Of a stretch of DNA of 64,000 nt, positions 28,398 to 37,003 are shown one piece after another. The translations under genes and the position numbers were made by a program. Source of the stretch: Novosphingobium sp. 28-62-57 (GTDB taxonomy: Bacteria > Pseudomonadota > Alphaproteobacteria > Sphingomonadales > Sphingomonadaceae). The notes under the pieces were generated by a model. That model had not been told where the DNA came from and searched no databases. It was given only the letters and a program-made list of their open reading frames with translations. The DNA lies in NCBI GenBank assembly GCA_002256985.1, contig NCGO01000002.1, forward strand, positions 310,001-374,000. Direction: 5' to 3'. Each line of letters opens with the position of its first letter. Within the stretch, counting starts at the first letter, position 1.

Positions 28398-29078
28398 ATG
28401 GAGGCTTCGTTGCTCCACCTTCTGGTGGCAACTTCCAGTTTTGTGGTGTCACATTTCGTGATGTCAGGTGCCTTGCGCTCCGCGCTGATGGCGCGTCTGG
28501 GCGAACAGATGTTCATGCTGGTCTACTCGTTCGTTTCGCTTGGCACGCTGGCATGGACCATCGTGGCCTTTGATCGGACAGAACCCGGCCCCGGCCTGTG
28601 GGAAGGAACGCACCCCCTGCCTTGGCTATTGGCCAGCGTGTTGACCATTGCCGCCTTGGCCTTCCTGCTACCCTCCTTCGCCCGCAACCCCGCCCTTCCC
28701 GGAAAGAATGCCGCGGGGCTTGGCACTGTGATCCCCGGTGGCGTGTTCAAGATCACGCGCCACCCGATGATGTGGGGCATCGCGCTATGGGCCTTGGGCC
28801 ATGCCATCGCCGCCCCCACGGGCCGGTCAATCGTGCTGATGACAGGCATGATCGTGCTCGCCCTTGTCGGATCACACCTGCAGGACAAACGCAAACTCGC
28901 CGGAAACAAGCGCGAATTTCAACCCTGGCAACGCCGCACCAGCTTCTGGCCACAATTCTCGCAATTCGGTGCCATCGGCATAGTCTGGATCATCGCCTTT
29001 CTGGTGTGGTTCCTCATCACCTGGGTCCACATCCACTTCTTCGGCATCCCCGCCGGCATCTGGTTGTGGGTGGGGTGA
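28398..29078 (+). CDS. NnrU family membrane protein
   Basis: A 226-residue inner-membrane protein with five or six hydrophobic helices. The KITRHPMMWGIALWALGH segment (about residue 120) is the isoprenylcysteine-methyltransferase-like/NnrU signature. NnrU is linked in other Proteobacteria to nitrite/NO reductase clusters, but no such genes are adjacent here. I prefer ATG 28398, with GAGGG 5-6 bases upstream, over ATG 28386. Confidence 0.88.
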   Translation: MEASLLHLLVATSSFVVSHFVMSGALRSALMARLGEQMFMLVYSFVSLGTLAWTIVAFDRTEPGPGLWEGTHPLPWLLASVLTIAALAFLLPSFARNPALPGKNAAGLGTVIPGGVFKITRHPMMWGIALWALGHAIAAPTGRSIVLMTGMIVLALVGSHLQDKRKLAGNKREFQPWQRRTSFWPQFSQFGAIGIVWIIAFLVWFLITWVHIHFFGIPAGIWLWVG

Positions 29079-29116
29079 TCCACACCGGTTTCGCTTGAAC
29101 GAGACCTGATCAGACT

Positions 29117-29398
29117 TAGAGCCAGATGACGTGAGGTTGCACCACCGTGACGGAGCCAATTTTGGCCCAGCGCGAGGAGAGAGGAGGGAGCCATGCCGTC
29201 GCATAGTGACCGACGATCGACGCTGCGATGGGCCAAAATTGGCCCGCCGCTTGCGGTTGCGTCAGGAAGCCCCTCGGCCAAGCACTCTGGCAGCGTCGTG
29301 TTGCTTGGACGGGCAACCAGCCCGCCCTGCACAACGCTCCTTGCCGAGAAGCTTCCTGACGCAATCCCGGTGGCGCAACCTCACGTCATCTGGCACTA
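29117..29398. mobile_element. Non-coding element with long terminal inverted repeats and two internal hairpin arms
   Basis: A 27-bp terminal inverted repeat with one mismatch (29121-29147 versus 29368-29394; outer bases extend it to TTAG..CTAA) encloses two further perfect inverted repeats: 15 bp (29155-29169 with 29229-29243, containing CCAATTTTGGCC) and 14 bp (29257-29270 with 29351-29364, TTGCGTCAGGAAGC). The whole can fold as one closing stem with two arms, a three-way junction. No ORF of note. It fills the gap between the NnrU-like gene and an orphan gene. MITE, or a structured RNA or DNA element; I do not know the family. Confidence 0.75.
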
Positions 29399-29448
29399 AT
29401 ATCTGTGGCCTAGGCAGCGGGATCTGCTGAAGGCGCAGGAGGCGGTCT

Positions 29449-30336
29449 ATGCAGGCGTTGGAAGCTATCAATTGGGGCAGCCTTCCCGATTGGGGTATGC
29501 TTGCCGTTGCCGCCATCGCGGCCTTCATTGGTTTGCGACAGTTGAAGGCGGCGGTCGCAGCAACCAACGTTGCCCGTGAAGCAGCCCGTTCCCAAGCACA
29601 AACCGCTGCCGATGCCGCAAAGCAGCAAGCAAAGGAATCGGCTGATGAGGCACAGCGACAAGCTGAAGCCTCCGCAGTGGCTGCGCAAGTGCAGCTCGAA
29701 ATTGCCGCTGACGCTGCAAAGCATCAAGCTCAGATTGCCCGAGCATCGCTCATTCTGGAAATCGACCGTGATTTCGAATCGGATGAAATGCAGGAGTGCC
29801 GGCTCGCGCTGCGCGCACTTCACAATGAACTGAAAGCCTTTTCACTCCGGGTCGAACCTCATGCAAACACGCCACAGCGAAACGCGCATATCAACAAACT
29901 GTTTGGCGATTACCTCAACAAGCTGTGGGCGGATTTCAAAAAATCAGATCGCGAAGTGAAGGAGAACTCGATCGATCAGCTCATGGCGCTGCACCTGAAC
30001 AAGATCGATGAGAACCCCCGTGAAATCCAACCCCACGAACGCGCCGGTGGGCACTACCAGCGCTTGACCAGAATTTTCGGATGGCTGGAACGCGTGGCGT
30101 TCATGGTGCATCGCGGATTGCTGCCGAAAGACGACATCATCAAGCTTTACGATGAGGTGTTCGTGCAGATCGTTGGGTGGATGTTCGAACACATCAGAAC
30201 CCGGCGCGAGGATTCCGGTAACATGGACTACCTGATTGAAACTACAAAGATGCGAGACCTCATCCTGAAAGAACGCGCAGAACGCCAGAAAGCGCTGGAT
30301 GATAACCAAACGCCCAATGGCCAAGGCGTCTTCTAG
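29449..30336 (+). CDS. Orphan membrane-anchored coiled-coil protein (DUF4760-like)
   Basis: A 295-residue protein with an N-terminal hydrophobic segment (about residues 15-33), then an alanine/glutamine/lysine-rich coiled coil (about 35-105, repeats of AADAAKQQAKESADEA type), then an alpha-helical domain (110-270) ending with DDIIKLYDEVFVQIVGWMFEHIR. The last part resembles, from memory, DUF4760-type proteins of unknown function. Codon use and GC are lower than neighbours. It stands alone between a putative MITE and a repeat-rich gap, so it looks acquired. No function can be assigned. Confidence 0.7.
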   Translation: MQALEAINWGSLPDWGMLAVAAIAAFIGLRQLKAAVAATNVAREAARSQAQTAADAAKQQAKESADEAQRQAEASAVAAQVQLEIAADAAKHQAQIARASLILEIDRDFESDEMQECRLALRALHNELKAFSLRVEPHANTPQRNAHINKLFGDYLNKLWADFKKSDREVKENSIDQLMALHLNKIDENPREIQPHERAGGHYQRLTRIFGWLERVAFMVHRGLLPKDDIIKLYDEVFVQIVGWMFEHIRTRREDSGNMDYLIETTKMRDLILKERAERQKALDDNQTPNGQGVF

Positions 30337-30479
30337 AGACAGATAGCCCTGTCTTCCTGAAAGCCGTGCCTGAAAGCCCTGAATGCGCAAACCTGCAGCC
30401 GGAAAAGCGATGGCGATTGCCCCGCGCGCCAAGTTTTGTCTTTGGCGACCATGTCGTTTGCAATCGCGCGTGCCGTAAA

Positions 30480-30558
30480 CCCACCCCCAGCCCCTCCCTT
30501 AAGGGAGGGGAGCGAGACTTATCGAGCCGCAGGCGAGATTAGTCGCAGCGGGGAGGGT
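30480..30558 (+). repeat. Family B palindromic repeat (about 79 bp)
   Basis: It begins CCACCCCCAGCCCCTCCC, has a short hairpin (CTCCCTTAAGGGAG), continues AGCGAGACTTATCGAGCC and ends TTAGTCGCAGCGGGGAGGG. The same order of blocks occurs at 60494-60574 and, diverged, at 45703-45774. Confidence 0.85.
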
Positions 30559-30606
30559 TTCCTCGGCGAGCGCGTTTTTGAAATACATGAAATCCTTGGC
30601 TTTTAT

Positions 30607-30635
30607 CGTCATCCTGAACTTGTTTCAGGATCCAT
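30607..30635 (+). repeat. Family C repeat (GTCATCCTGAACTTGTTTCA type)
   Basis: A 29-bp unit containing the imperfect palindrome TCCTGAAC/GTTTCAGGA. Identical or near-identical copies are at 34311-34339 and 36878-36906, with reversed relatives at 34372-34420 and 36939-36967. Confidence 0.85.
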
Positions 30636-30765
30636 CTCGCCAATCAGACTAAGGCTCCAGAGCTAAAGCCAGCTGACTTTACGATCAGAAACGAACCCCA
30701 GATCATGTCCGGGCTGAGCAAGATGGAAGCGCCCTGAGTGAAGGGGATAAACGCCAAAAGCAATC

Positions 30766-30793
30766 GGCCCGCCAGGAGTTTTCCTGGCAGGCC
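30766..30793 (-). terminator. Intrinsic terminator of the candidate small RNA (and possibly dxs)
   Basis: The stem GGCCTGCCAGGA/TCCTGGCGGGCC has a 4-base loop and, on the minus strand, is followed within 7 bases by TTTT. It could also stop read-through from dxs, which ends 216 bp upstream. Confidence 0.7.
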
Positions 30794-30960
30794 GTCGCTT
30801 CAGTTCAATTCCTTGTTCCGCATCTCAAACTCCTTGCGGGAGGATATGGGGCTTGTCGGCTGAACCGACAATGATGGAAGTGTTACTGGAACTACCAGCA
30901 AAGTATGAAACAGCGGTTAGCGCAAACCAGCCTCTGTTGGCAAGACATCGTTGAAATACA
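30766..30960 (-). ncRNA. Candidate small RNA with three stem-loops and a 7-codon ORF
   Basis: Read on the minus strand: a perfect 7-bp hairpin TTGTCGG/CCGACAA (30871-30853); then CCTCCCGCAAGGAG (about 30843-30830), in which CTCC can pair with the GGAG of a strong Shine-Dalgarno sequence; then an ATG six bases later opening MRNKELN (30823-30800); then a 12-bp stem 30793-30766 followed by GATTGCTTTT. The one imperfect pair of the last stem is U-G only in the minus-strand RNA, which fixes the orientation. The 5' end is not defined. It lies downstream of dxs. Confidence 0.55.
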
Positions 30961-31008
30961 CAAACAGGTCAAAGAGTTGTGACGTTGACTTGATGGACAA
31001 GCGCAACA

Positions 31009-32931
31009 TCACGCCCGCGCCTCGCTCACGCCTGCAGAGTTGTGGCGCAGTGCTTTCAGCACCATGTCCACGATGTGCGGGGCGTTCAGCCCGGCGGTGT
31101 CGTATTGCTTGTCCGGGGCATCGTGGTCCTGGAACAGATCGGGCAGGCGCATCGTGCGGATTTTCAGGCCCGCATCGGTCAGCCCTTCGTCGCTCGCCAT
31201 CGTCAGCACATGCGCGCCAAGGCCGCCGATCGATCCTTCCTCGATCGTCACCACCACTTCGTGCGTCGTCATCAGCTGGCGGATCAGATCATGGTCCAGC
31301 GGCTTGGCAAAGCGCAAATCGGCCACCGTGGTCGATAGCCCCTTGGCCTCCAACTGGTCTGCCGCCTTAAGCGCTTCAGCCAATCGCGTGCCGAGCGAGA
31401 GCAGCGCCACCTTGTTGCCCGCGCGCACGATCCGGCCCTTGCCGATTTCCAGCCGCTCCGGCACATCCGGCAGGGCCACGCCAGTGCCATTGCCGCGCGG
31501 ATAGCGGAAGGCAATCGGCCCGCTATCGTGGCAGGCGGCGGTATAAGTCATGTGGACCAGCTCGGCCTCGTCTGCCGCGGCCATCACCACCATGTTTGGC
31601 AGCGTGGCCAGATAGGTCACGTCAAACGATCCGGCATGCGTCGCGCCATCGGCCCCCACCAGCCCCGCCCGGTCAATCGCAAAGCGCACCGGCAGATTCT
31701 GGATCGCCACGTCATGCACCACTTGGTCAAACGCGCGCTGCAGGAAGGTGGAGTAGATCGCGCAGAACGGGCGCATACCCTCGGCGGCGAGCCCTGCGGC
31801 AAACGTCACCGCGTGCTGCTCGGCAATGCCTACGTCAAAGGTGCGGTCAGGGTGTGCCTTGGCAAATTTATCCACGCCCGTCCCGCCCGGCATTGCGGCG
31901 GTAATCGCGCAGATCGTGGGGTCGGTATCGGCAAGCTTGGCCAGCGTTTCGCCGAACACGTTTTGATAGGCAGGCGCGCCGGGCTTGGCTTTCACCTGCT
32001 CGCCGGTCACCACGTCGAACTTCTGCACGCCGTGATACTTGTCCGCCGCTTCCTCGGCCGGGCCATAGCCCTTGCCCTTCTGCGTCACGACATGGACCAG
32101 ACACGGCCCTTCGGCGGCATCGCGCACGTTTTCCAGCACCGGGATCAGCTGGTCGATATTGTGCCCGTCGAGTGGGCCAACGTAGTAAAAGCCCAGCTCT
32201 TCAAACAAGGTCCCGCCCATCGCCATGCCGCGCGCGAATTCATCGGTCTTGCGCGCCGCCTGGTGCAGCGGGCGCGGCAGATTGCGCGCCAGCTTCTTGG
32301 CAATCTCGCGCAGGCCCAGGAACGGGCGTGACGATACCAGCCGCGCCAGATAGGCCGAAAGCCCGCCCACTGGCGGCGCAATCGACATGTCGTTGTCGTT
32401 CAGGATCACCACCAGCCGGTTGCCCGCAGCGCCTGCGTTGTTCATCGCCTCATAGGCCATGCCCGCGCTCATCGCCCCATCGCCAATCACGGCAATGCCC
32501 TTGCCCGAACGGCCCGAAATCTTGTTGGCAATGGCAAAGCCCAGCGCAGCAGAGATCGACGTGCTCGAATGCGCGGTACCGAACGGATCGTACTCGCTCT
32601 CGCTGCGCTTGGTAAAGCCCGATAGCCCGCCGCCCTGCCGCAGCGTGCGGATGCGGTCGCGCCTGCCGGTGATGATCTTGTGCGGATAGGCCTGATGGCC
32701 CACGTCCCACACCAGCTTGTCGGTTGGCGTGTTGAACACATAGTGGATCGCCACGGTCAGCTCCACCACACCCAGGCCAGAGCCCAGATGCCCGCCCGTG
32801 GTGCCCACGGCAGAGATCATTTCGGCACGCAATTCGTCCGAAAGCTGGCGCAGCTGCGATGGAGCAAGCTTGCGGAGATCGTCAGGTGTATTGACCGTGT
32901 CGAGCAGCGGCGTGGCCGGTTCTGAATTCAT
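31009..32931 (-). CDS. dxs: 1-deoxy-D-xylulose-5-phosphate synthase
   Basis: DXS, first enzyme of the MEP isoprenoid pathway, condensing pyruvate and glyceraldehyde 3-phosphate with thiamine diphosphate; 640 residues, full length. [11 protein letters not shown] (residues 44-54) and [16 protein letters not shown] carry substrate/ThDP residues. The ThDP/metal motif [18 protein letters not shown] starts at residue 150. The C-terminal transketolase half has the GIAEQHAV loop. It lies 42 bp downstream of the MFS gene on the same strand and may be co-transcribed with it. Confidence 0.98.
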   Translation of the reverse strand: MNSEPATPLLDTVNTPDDLRKLAPSQLRQLSDELRAEMISAVGTTGGHLGSGLGVVELTVAIHYVFNTPTDKLVWDVGHQAYPHKIITGRRDRIRTLRQGGGLSGFTKRSESEYDPFGTAHSSTSISAALGFAIANKISGRSGKGIAVIGDGAMSAGMAYEAMNNAGAAGNRLVVILNDNDMSIAPPVGGLSAYLARLVSSRPFLGLREIAKKLARNLPRPLHQAARKTDEFARGMAMGGTLFEELGFYYVGPLDGHNIDQLIPVLENVRDAAEGPCLVHVVTQKGKGYGPAEEAADKYHGVQKFDVVTGEQVKAKPGAPAYQNVFGETLAKLADTDPTICAITAAMPGGTGVDKFAKAHPDRTFDVGIAEQHAVTFAAGLAAEGMRPFCAIYSTFLQRAFDQVVHDVAIQNLPVRFAIDRAGLVGADGATHAGSFDVTYLATLPNMVVMAAADEAELVHMTYTAACHDSGPIAFRYPRGNGTGVALPDVPERLEIGKGRIVRAGNKVALLSLGTRLAEALKAADQLEAKGLSTTVADLRFAKPLDHDLIRQLMTTHEVVVTIEEGSIGGLGAHVLTMASDEGLTDAGLKIRTMRLPDLFQDHDAPDKQYDTAGLNAPHIVDMVLKALRHNSAGVSEARA

Positions 32932-32973
32932 CCCTTTGCCTTTACACAGATGATTTCGCGCTGTCGAACCCGA

Positions 32974-34251
32974 TCATCGCTTTGCACCCTTCCCCAAGGT
33001 CGATGCATTGCGTTTTCCGAGCAGCACTGACGAAATCATCAGCAGCACCCCCGCCACCACAAAGGCATAACCCGGCGCTGCCAGATCCCCGGTCCGCGCC
33101 ATATACCGCGTCAGCAGCACCGGCGTGAAGCCAAAGGTCAGCGCCACCACCACGCCATAGCCGATGCCCACCAGCCCGGCGCGGTGCCGCTTGGGCGTAA
33201 TCTCGACCAGCGCGGCATAGGACACGGCGGCCGATACCGTCGCCATCAGCAACAGCAACGCCGCCGCCAGCGCCAACTGGCCCAGCGTGCCGCCCGCAAT
33301 TCCCCAGCGAAACAAGGGCAAAGACACCACCGCCGCCAACAACGCGGCGGCAAAGTTCACCTTCTGCCGCCCGATCCGGTCCCCCAGCCAGCCCCCGCCC
33401 AGCAGGCCTGCGATCTGCGTCGCTGCCGCTGCCATCTGCAGCACATAGCCATTGGTCACCGGGATTTTGAGGAAAGTCACCGCATAGACGAACAGAAAGT
33501 CCCCCGTCGCCCCTGCCAGCAAAAACCCGCACACGCCCAACAGCGCTGCGGCATAGGCGCGCACATCCAGCTCGATCACCACGTTCGGCCCCACTTCGGG
33601 CAAGTGCAGCGTCTCATCCAGCCGCCGCCGCAGGATGAAGGCCAGCGGCACGATCCCCGCCCCGATCGCAAAGGCGATTCGCCAGCCATAGGCATCAAGC
33701 TGCGCTGGGCTCAGAACGCTGGCCAGCACCAGCCCCACCGTCCCGCTCGCCAGCACCCCAATCCGCATCGCCACCAGTTGCAGCGCAATCAGCATGCCGC
33801 GCTTTTCGGGCGGAGAACTCTCGGCCAGAAACGCCGTCGTCGGCCCCACATCGCCGCCCGCCGCCAGCCCCTGCAACAACCGGAACACCACCACCAAGAC
33901 CGGGGCCCACACGCCAATCGCCGCATAACTGGGCGTCAGCGCCAGCCCCAGCGCGCTCACCCCCATCAGCGCAAACGTCGCCAGCATCGTCGGCCGCCGC
34001 CCAATCCGGTCGCCCAGCAGGCCAAACAGCACCGCCCCCAATGGCCGCGCACCAAACCCCGCGCCCGCCGTCATCAGCGTCAGCAGCAGTGCACTCCCCG
34101 GCGCGCCAGCCGGAAACATCACCCGCGAAACGTTCACCGCAAAGAAGCTGAAGCTCAGAAAATCATAGAATTCCAGCGCATTGCCGGAAATGACCGCCAC
34201 AAATTGCTTGGGCGTCGGCAAGTGCTGCGGCGCATGGTTCTGATCGTGCAA
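32974..34251 (-). CDS. MFS transporter (metabolite:H+ symporter type)
   Basis: A 425-residue major facilitator with 12 helices. ALEFYDF in helix 1 and LFGLLGDRIGRRPTML in loop 2-3 are typical of the MHS (citrate/alpha-ketoglutarate/proline-betaine) subfamily; FRLLQGLAAGGDVGP follows. The frame is open upstream to 34347, but that part translates a family C repeat (KQVQDD) and cannot be native. A TTG at 34251 with GGGGGAGG just upstream is the likely start, giving MHDQNHAPQ. The substrate is unknown. The next gene on this strand is dxs. Confidence 0.85.
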   Translation of the reverse strand: MHDQNHAPQHLPTPKQFVAVISGNALEFYDFLSFSFFAVNVSRVMFPAGAPGSALLLTLMTAGAGFGARPLGAVLFGLLGDRIGRRPTMLATFALMGVSALGLALTPSYAAIGVWAPVLVVVFRLLQGLAAGGDVGPTTAFLAESSPPEKRGMLIALQLVAMRIGVLASGTVGLVLASVLSPAQLDAYGWRIAFAIGAGIVPLAFILRRRLDETLHLPEVGPNVVIELDVRAYAAALLGVCGFLLAGATGDFLFVYAVTFLKIPVTNGYVLQMAAAATQIAGLLGGGWLGDRIGRQKVNFAAALLAAVVSLPLFRWGIAGGTLGQLALAAALLLLMATVSAAVSYAALVEITPKRHRAGLVGIGYGVVVALTFGFTPVLLTRYMARTGDLAAPGYAFVVAGVLLMISSVLLGKRNASTLGKGAKR

Positions 34252-34310
34252 GCAGCCCTCCCCCAAAGGCACAGTGTTATTGTCCTGCAAGTCACTGTAA
34301 TTCAAGCCAC

Positions 34311-34420
34311 CGTCATCCTGAACTTGTTTCAGGATCCATTTCGCCAATCAAGCCGCGGCTCGGAAGGATAGATGGACCCTGAGCCGAAGGCCAGCGTAGC
34401 TAAACAAGTTCAGGGTGACG
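34311..34420. repeat. Family C repeats, opposed pair
   Basis: A forward copy at 34311-34339 and a reversed, interrupted copy at about 34372-34420 face each other upstream of the MFS gene and downstream of the Fur-like gene. A similar opposed pair is at 36878-36967. Confidence 0.8.
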
Positions 34421-34471
34421 AAAGAAGGATTGAGATCGTCATCACAGCGCGGCCCCATTCGAACCCGGCCC

Positions 34472-34942
34472 TTATTCCCCGCGCGCGCAATCCGCGCAAT
34501 GCCCGCGAATCTCCACCACCGGGCGCACTTCGGCAAAGCCCGCCCCTTGCGCAGCCAAGCGCAGCGCGCCGGTCAGCTTGTCATCATCGCTGTGCACGGT
34601 CTTTCCGCACAGATCGCAGATCAGGAAGATGCAATCGTGCCGGCAGCCCGGATGGCTGTTGGCCACATAGGCATTGGCGCTTTCTACCCGCCGCGCGAGG
34701 TTGGCGCGGACGAACAGGTCAAGGATGCGATAGACCGAATTGGCCGCCACACGCTTGCCCCGCGCATTGCCCACCAGTTCGGCAATGTCATAGGCGCTGG
34801 CGGGCTTCTCGCACCCGGCCAGTTGTTCAAAAACATCGGCGCGCATGTCGGTCCATTGCTCGCCCGATTCGATCAGCGCATCACGCGCCGCCAGAACCAG
34901 CGTTTCGCCTTCCAGATCGCGGTGTTGATGCTTTGTTGCCAT
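34472..34942 (-). CDS. Fur family regulator, Zur-like
   Basis: A 156-residue metal-sensing repressor. The winged helix occupies residues 20-90 (ASAYDIAELVGN, ANSVYRILDLFV). Then HPGCRHDCIFLICDLCGKTVH and a C-terminal CADC supply two CxxC pairs for a structural zinc site, as in Zur and many Fur proteins. The short spacing and HxGCxHDC sequence favour a zinc-responsive member. The target is unknown; the neighbours (MFS transporter, msrA) are not obvious zinc genes. The ATG is at 34942. Confidence 0.88.
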   Translation of the reverse strand: MATKHQHRDLEGETLVLAARDALIESGEQWTDMRADVFEQLAGCEKPASAYDIAELVGNARGKRVAANSVYRILDLFVRANLARRVESANAYVANSHPGCRHDCIFLICDLCGKTVHSDDDKLTGALRLAAQGAGFAEVRPVVEIRGHCADCARGE

Positions 34943-34978
34943 GGGCCCTAGATAGGCAGACCACGGGCAAACCGCAAA

Positions 34979-35656
34979 TCAGTTCCGCGTGAAGGCAGTC
35001 TTGTACAAATCGGGGAACATCGCCTTCAGCGCCCGCACTTTGGGCGCGTCCCACCGGCGGATATAGCCGTGGTCGGGGTTCTTCGCGGCAAAGTCCTGAT
35101 GATAGTCCTCGGCCGGATAGAACGCCTTGTACGGCTCCACCGCCGTCACGATCGGCTGCTTCCACAGGTCCAGCCGCTTCAACTGCGCCAGATAGCCTGC
35201 CGCCACCGCCTTTTGCTCAATGCTCAGCGGCACCAGCGCATTGCGGTACTGCGTGCCATGGTCCGGCCCTTGATAGTTCAGCTGCGTCGGGTTTGCGCCC
35301 ACCGCAAAGAACACGCGCAGCAACTGGTCATAACGGATCACCGCCGGATCATAAGTCACCCGCACCGATTCGGCATGGCCCGTCTTGCCGCTGTCGATCA
35401 ATTCATAGGCGGCGGTCTTTTTCTCGCCGCCATGATATCCCGAAACAACGCTGCTCACGCCCTTCAGGTGGCTGAACACCGCCTCGATGCCCCAGAAGCA
35501 TCCGCCTGCAAATATGGCGACCTTCTTGCCCGGCGTCTCACGCGCTTCCACAGCGGCGGCGGGCGTGGCCATCGTTTCCTGCGCTATCGCCGGTTGCTGG
35601 CAAGCAGCGGTCCCGATCCCCAGCGCCACCATCAGTGTCAGGACCGGGCGACGCAT
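34979..35656 (-). CDS. msrA: Peptide methionine sulfoxide reductase A, exported
   Basis: A 225-residue MsrA that reduces Met-S-sulfoxide in proteins. Start ATG 35656; residues 1-19 form a lipoprotein-like signal (LGIGTAAC) that would place it at a membrane in the periplasm. The catalytic motif GGCFWG has Cys53; EDYHQDF is present. Apart from Cys19 and Cys53 there is no other cysteine, so no resolving Cys is available for the usual disulfide relay. It starts one base after the stop of a 42-residue upstream gene, so the two are coupled. Confidence 0.93.
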   Translation of the reverse strand: MRRPVLTLMVALGIGTAACQQPAIAQETMATPAAAVEARETPGKKVAIFAGGCFWGIEAVFSHLKGVSSVVSGYHGGEKKTAAYELIDSGKTGHAESVRVTYDPAVIRYDQLLRVFFAVGANPTQLNYQGPDHGTQYRNALVPLSIEQKAVAAGYLAQLKRLDLWKQPIVTAVEPYKAFYPAEDYHQDFAAKNPDHGYIRRWDAPKVRALKAMFPDLYKTAFTRN

Positions 35657-35657
35657 A

Positions 35658-35786
35658 TTACTGCACAACCTGTTCGGTATCCGGCGTGGCCAGCGCGGTC
35701 GTGCCAGTAGAGGCCGCCATCACGGCAGTACCCAGCAGAAACCCAAGGGCCAGCGAGCGGAAAAAGTCAGGCTTGAACAGGCCCAT
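35658..35786 (-). CDS. Small membrane or exported protein upstream of msrA
   Basis: A 42-codon ORF reading MGLFKPDFFRSLALGFLLGT and ending ATPDTEQVVQ, with a hydrophobic stretch at residues 10-25. The stop TAA is one base before the msrA ATG, which supports real translation. There is no clear ribosome-binding site. It looks like a one-helix protein or a signal peptide with a short mature part. The family is unknown to me. Confidence 0.55.
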   Translation of the reverse strand: MGLFKPDFFRSLALGFLLGTAVMAASTGTTALATPDTEQVVQ

Positions 35787-35954
35787 CGGAGGTCTTTCAT
35801 CTGTGGTCTTTGTCGCCCGTCACTTGGCCAGACCCGCATTAACATCCGGTGACGCCCTGCACAGCCGGACCAAAGTGCCACGCTGGATTCTGCCAACCGT
35901 TCGCCACATGCGACGAGTGGTTTAGGCAGCTTCAATTCCCCCCACACACAGGCT

Positions 35955-36031
35955 CGTCATTGCGAGCGTAGCGAAGCAATCCAGAGCGGTTTGCAAATAC
36001 CCTGGATTGCTTCGCTGCGCTCGCAATGACG
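35955..36031. repeat. Long inverted repeat (GCGAGCGTAGCGAAGCAATC type)
   Basis: Arms of 30 bp (35955-35984 and 36002-36031) differ at one or two positions and are separated by 17 bp. It sits between xth and the small gene upstream of msrA, all on the minus strand, and may act as an attenuating hairpin or terminator of xth. Confidence 0.85.
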
Positions 36032-36054
36032 AAAAGCGAGTACGAACGCCGAAA

Positions 36055-36831
36055 TCAGGCGCGCAGTTCCACCCACATCGGCGCGTGATCGCTGGCCTTT
36101 TCCCGCCCGCGATAGGCCTTATCCACGCCCGCGCTCACCATGCGATCAGCCAGTTCGGGCGAAAGCAGCGCGTGATCGATACGGAACCCATGATCGCGCT
36201 GCCATGCGCCTGCCTGATAGTCCCAGAACGTCCACACCCCGCCCTGCGGGTTCAGCGTGTCGATCGCATCGGTCCACCCATCGTTGAGCAACCGGCGATA
36301 GGCATCGCGCGATTGCGGCTGCATCAGCGCATCATCGGCCATCGCCTTGATCGAGAACGTGTCCTTGTCTTCAGGGATCACGTTGTAATCGCCGATCACC
36401 ACTGCAGGCACTTCCTCGGCCCGGATCTGTGCCATTCGGATGCGCAGCCGCTCCATCCAGCGCAGCTTGTAATCGAACTTCGGCCCCGGCTGCGGATTGC
36501 CGTTGGGAAGGTAGATGCACACCACGCGCAGGCCGAACACGTCCGCCTCCAGATAGCGCGAATGCTCGTCCTCCGGCTCGCCGGCCAATCCGCGCTGCAC
36601 TTCAACCGGGGCGACGCCATCGGCCAGTATCGCCACGCCGTTAAAGCCCTTCTGCCCATGCCAGATCGCATGGTAGCCGATCTTCTCGAACTCGGCGGCG
36701 GGGAAACCCTCGTCCTGCGTCTTGATCTCCTGCAGGCACGCCACAGAAGGCCGCGTCTCCTCCAGCCACTCCAGCAGTCGCGGCAACCGCGCCTTGATCC
36801 CGTTGATGTTGAAGCTGGCGACTTTGATCAT
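36055..36831 (-). CDS. xth: Exodeoxyribonuclease III
   Basis: A 258-residue AP endonuclease/3'-5' exonuclease of base excision repair (EEP fold). Motifs: ASFNINGIKARLPRL at the N-terminus, LQEIKTQ (metal-binding Glu), YLPNGNP, GDYNVIPEDKD and SDHAPMW with the catalytic His. Length and start (MIKVASFNINGIK, ATG 36831) are standard. It stands alone between repeat pairs. Confidence 0.97.
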   Translation of the reverse strand: MIKVASFNINGIKARLPRLLEWLEETRPSVACLQEIKTQDEGFPAAEFEKIGYHAIWHGQKGFNGVAILADGVAPVEVQRGLAGEPEDEHSRYLEADVFGLRVVCIYLPNGNPQPGPKFDYKLRWMERLRIRMAQIRAEEVPAVVIGDYNVIPEDKDTFSIKAMADDALMQPQSRDAYRRLLNDGWTDAIDTLNPQGGVWTFWDYQAGAWQRDHGFRIDHALLSPELADRMVSAGVDKAYRGREKASDHAPMWVELRA

Positions 36832-36877
36832 GGAACACGCACTCTTTGCGCAATGCAGAACGGTCGGCCCCTAGCTT

Positions 36878-36967
36878 CGTCATCCTGAACTCGTTTCAGG
36901 ATCCATCGTGCCGAACAGGCCGCGGTTCGTGGTGAGAAATGGACCCTGAACCAAGTTCAGGGTGACG
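36878..36967. repeat. Family C repeats, opposed pair
   Basis: Forward copy 36878-36906 and reversed relative 36939-36967, 32 bp apart, between xth and erpA. Confidence 0.8.
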
Positions 36968-37003
36968 GCCAAATGGAGGTTGCGGAATTCGCCAACCCAG
37001 AAA

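Larger units (their letters stand above)
30337..30765. other. Gene-free stretch with two dispersed repeats
   Basis: No gene seen. Contents: a family B repeat at 30480-30558, a family C repeat at 30607-30635, and otherwise unremarkable sequence. Its right end abuts the small-RNA terminator at 30766. Confidence 0.6.
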
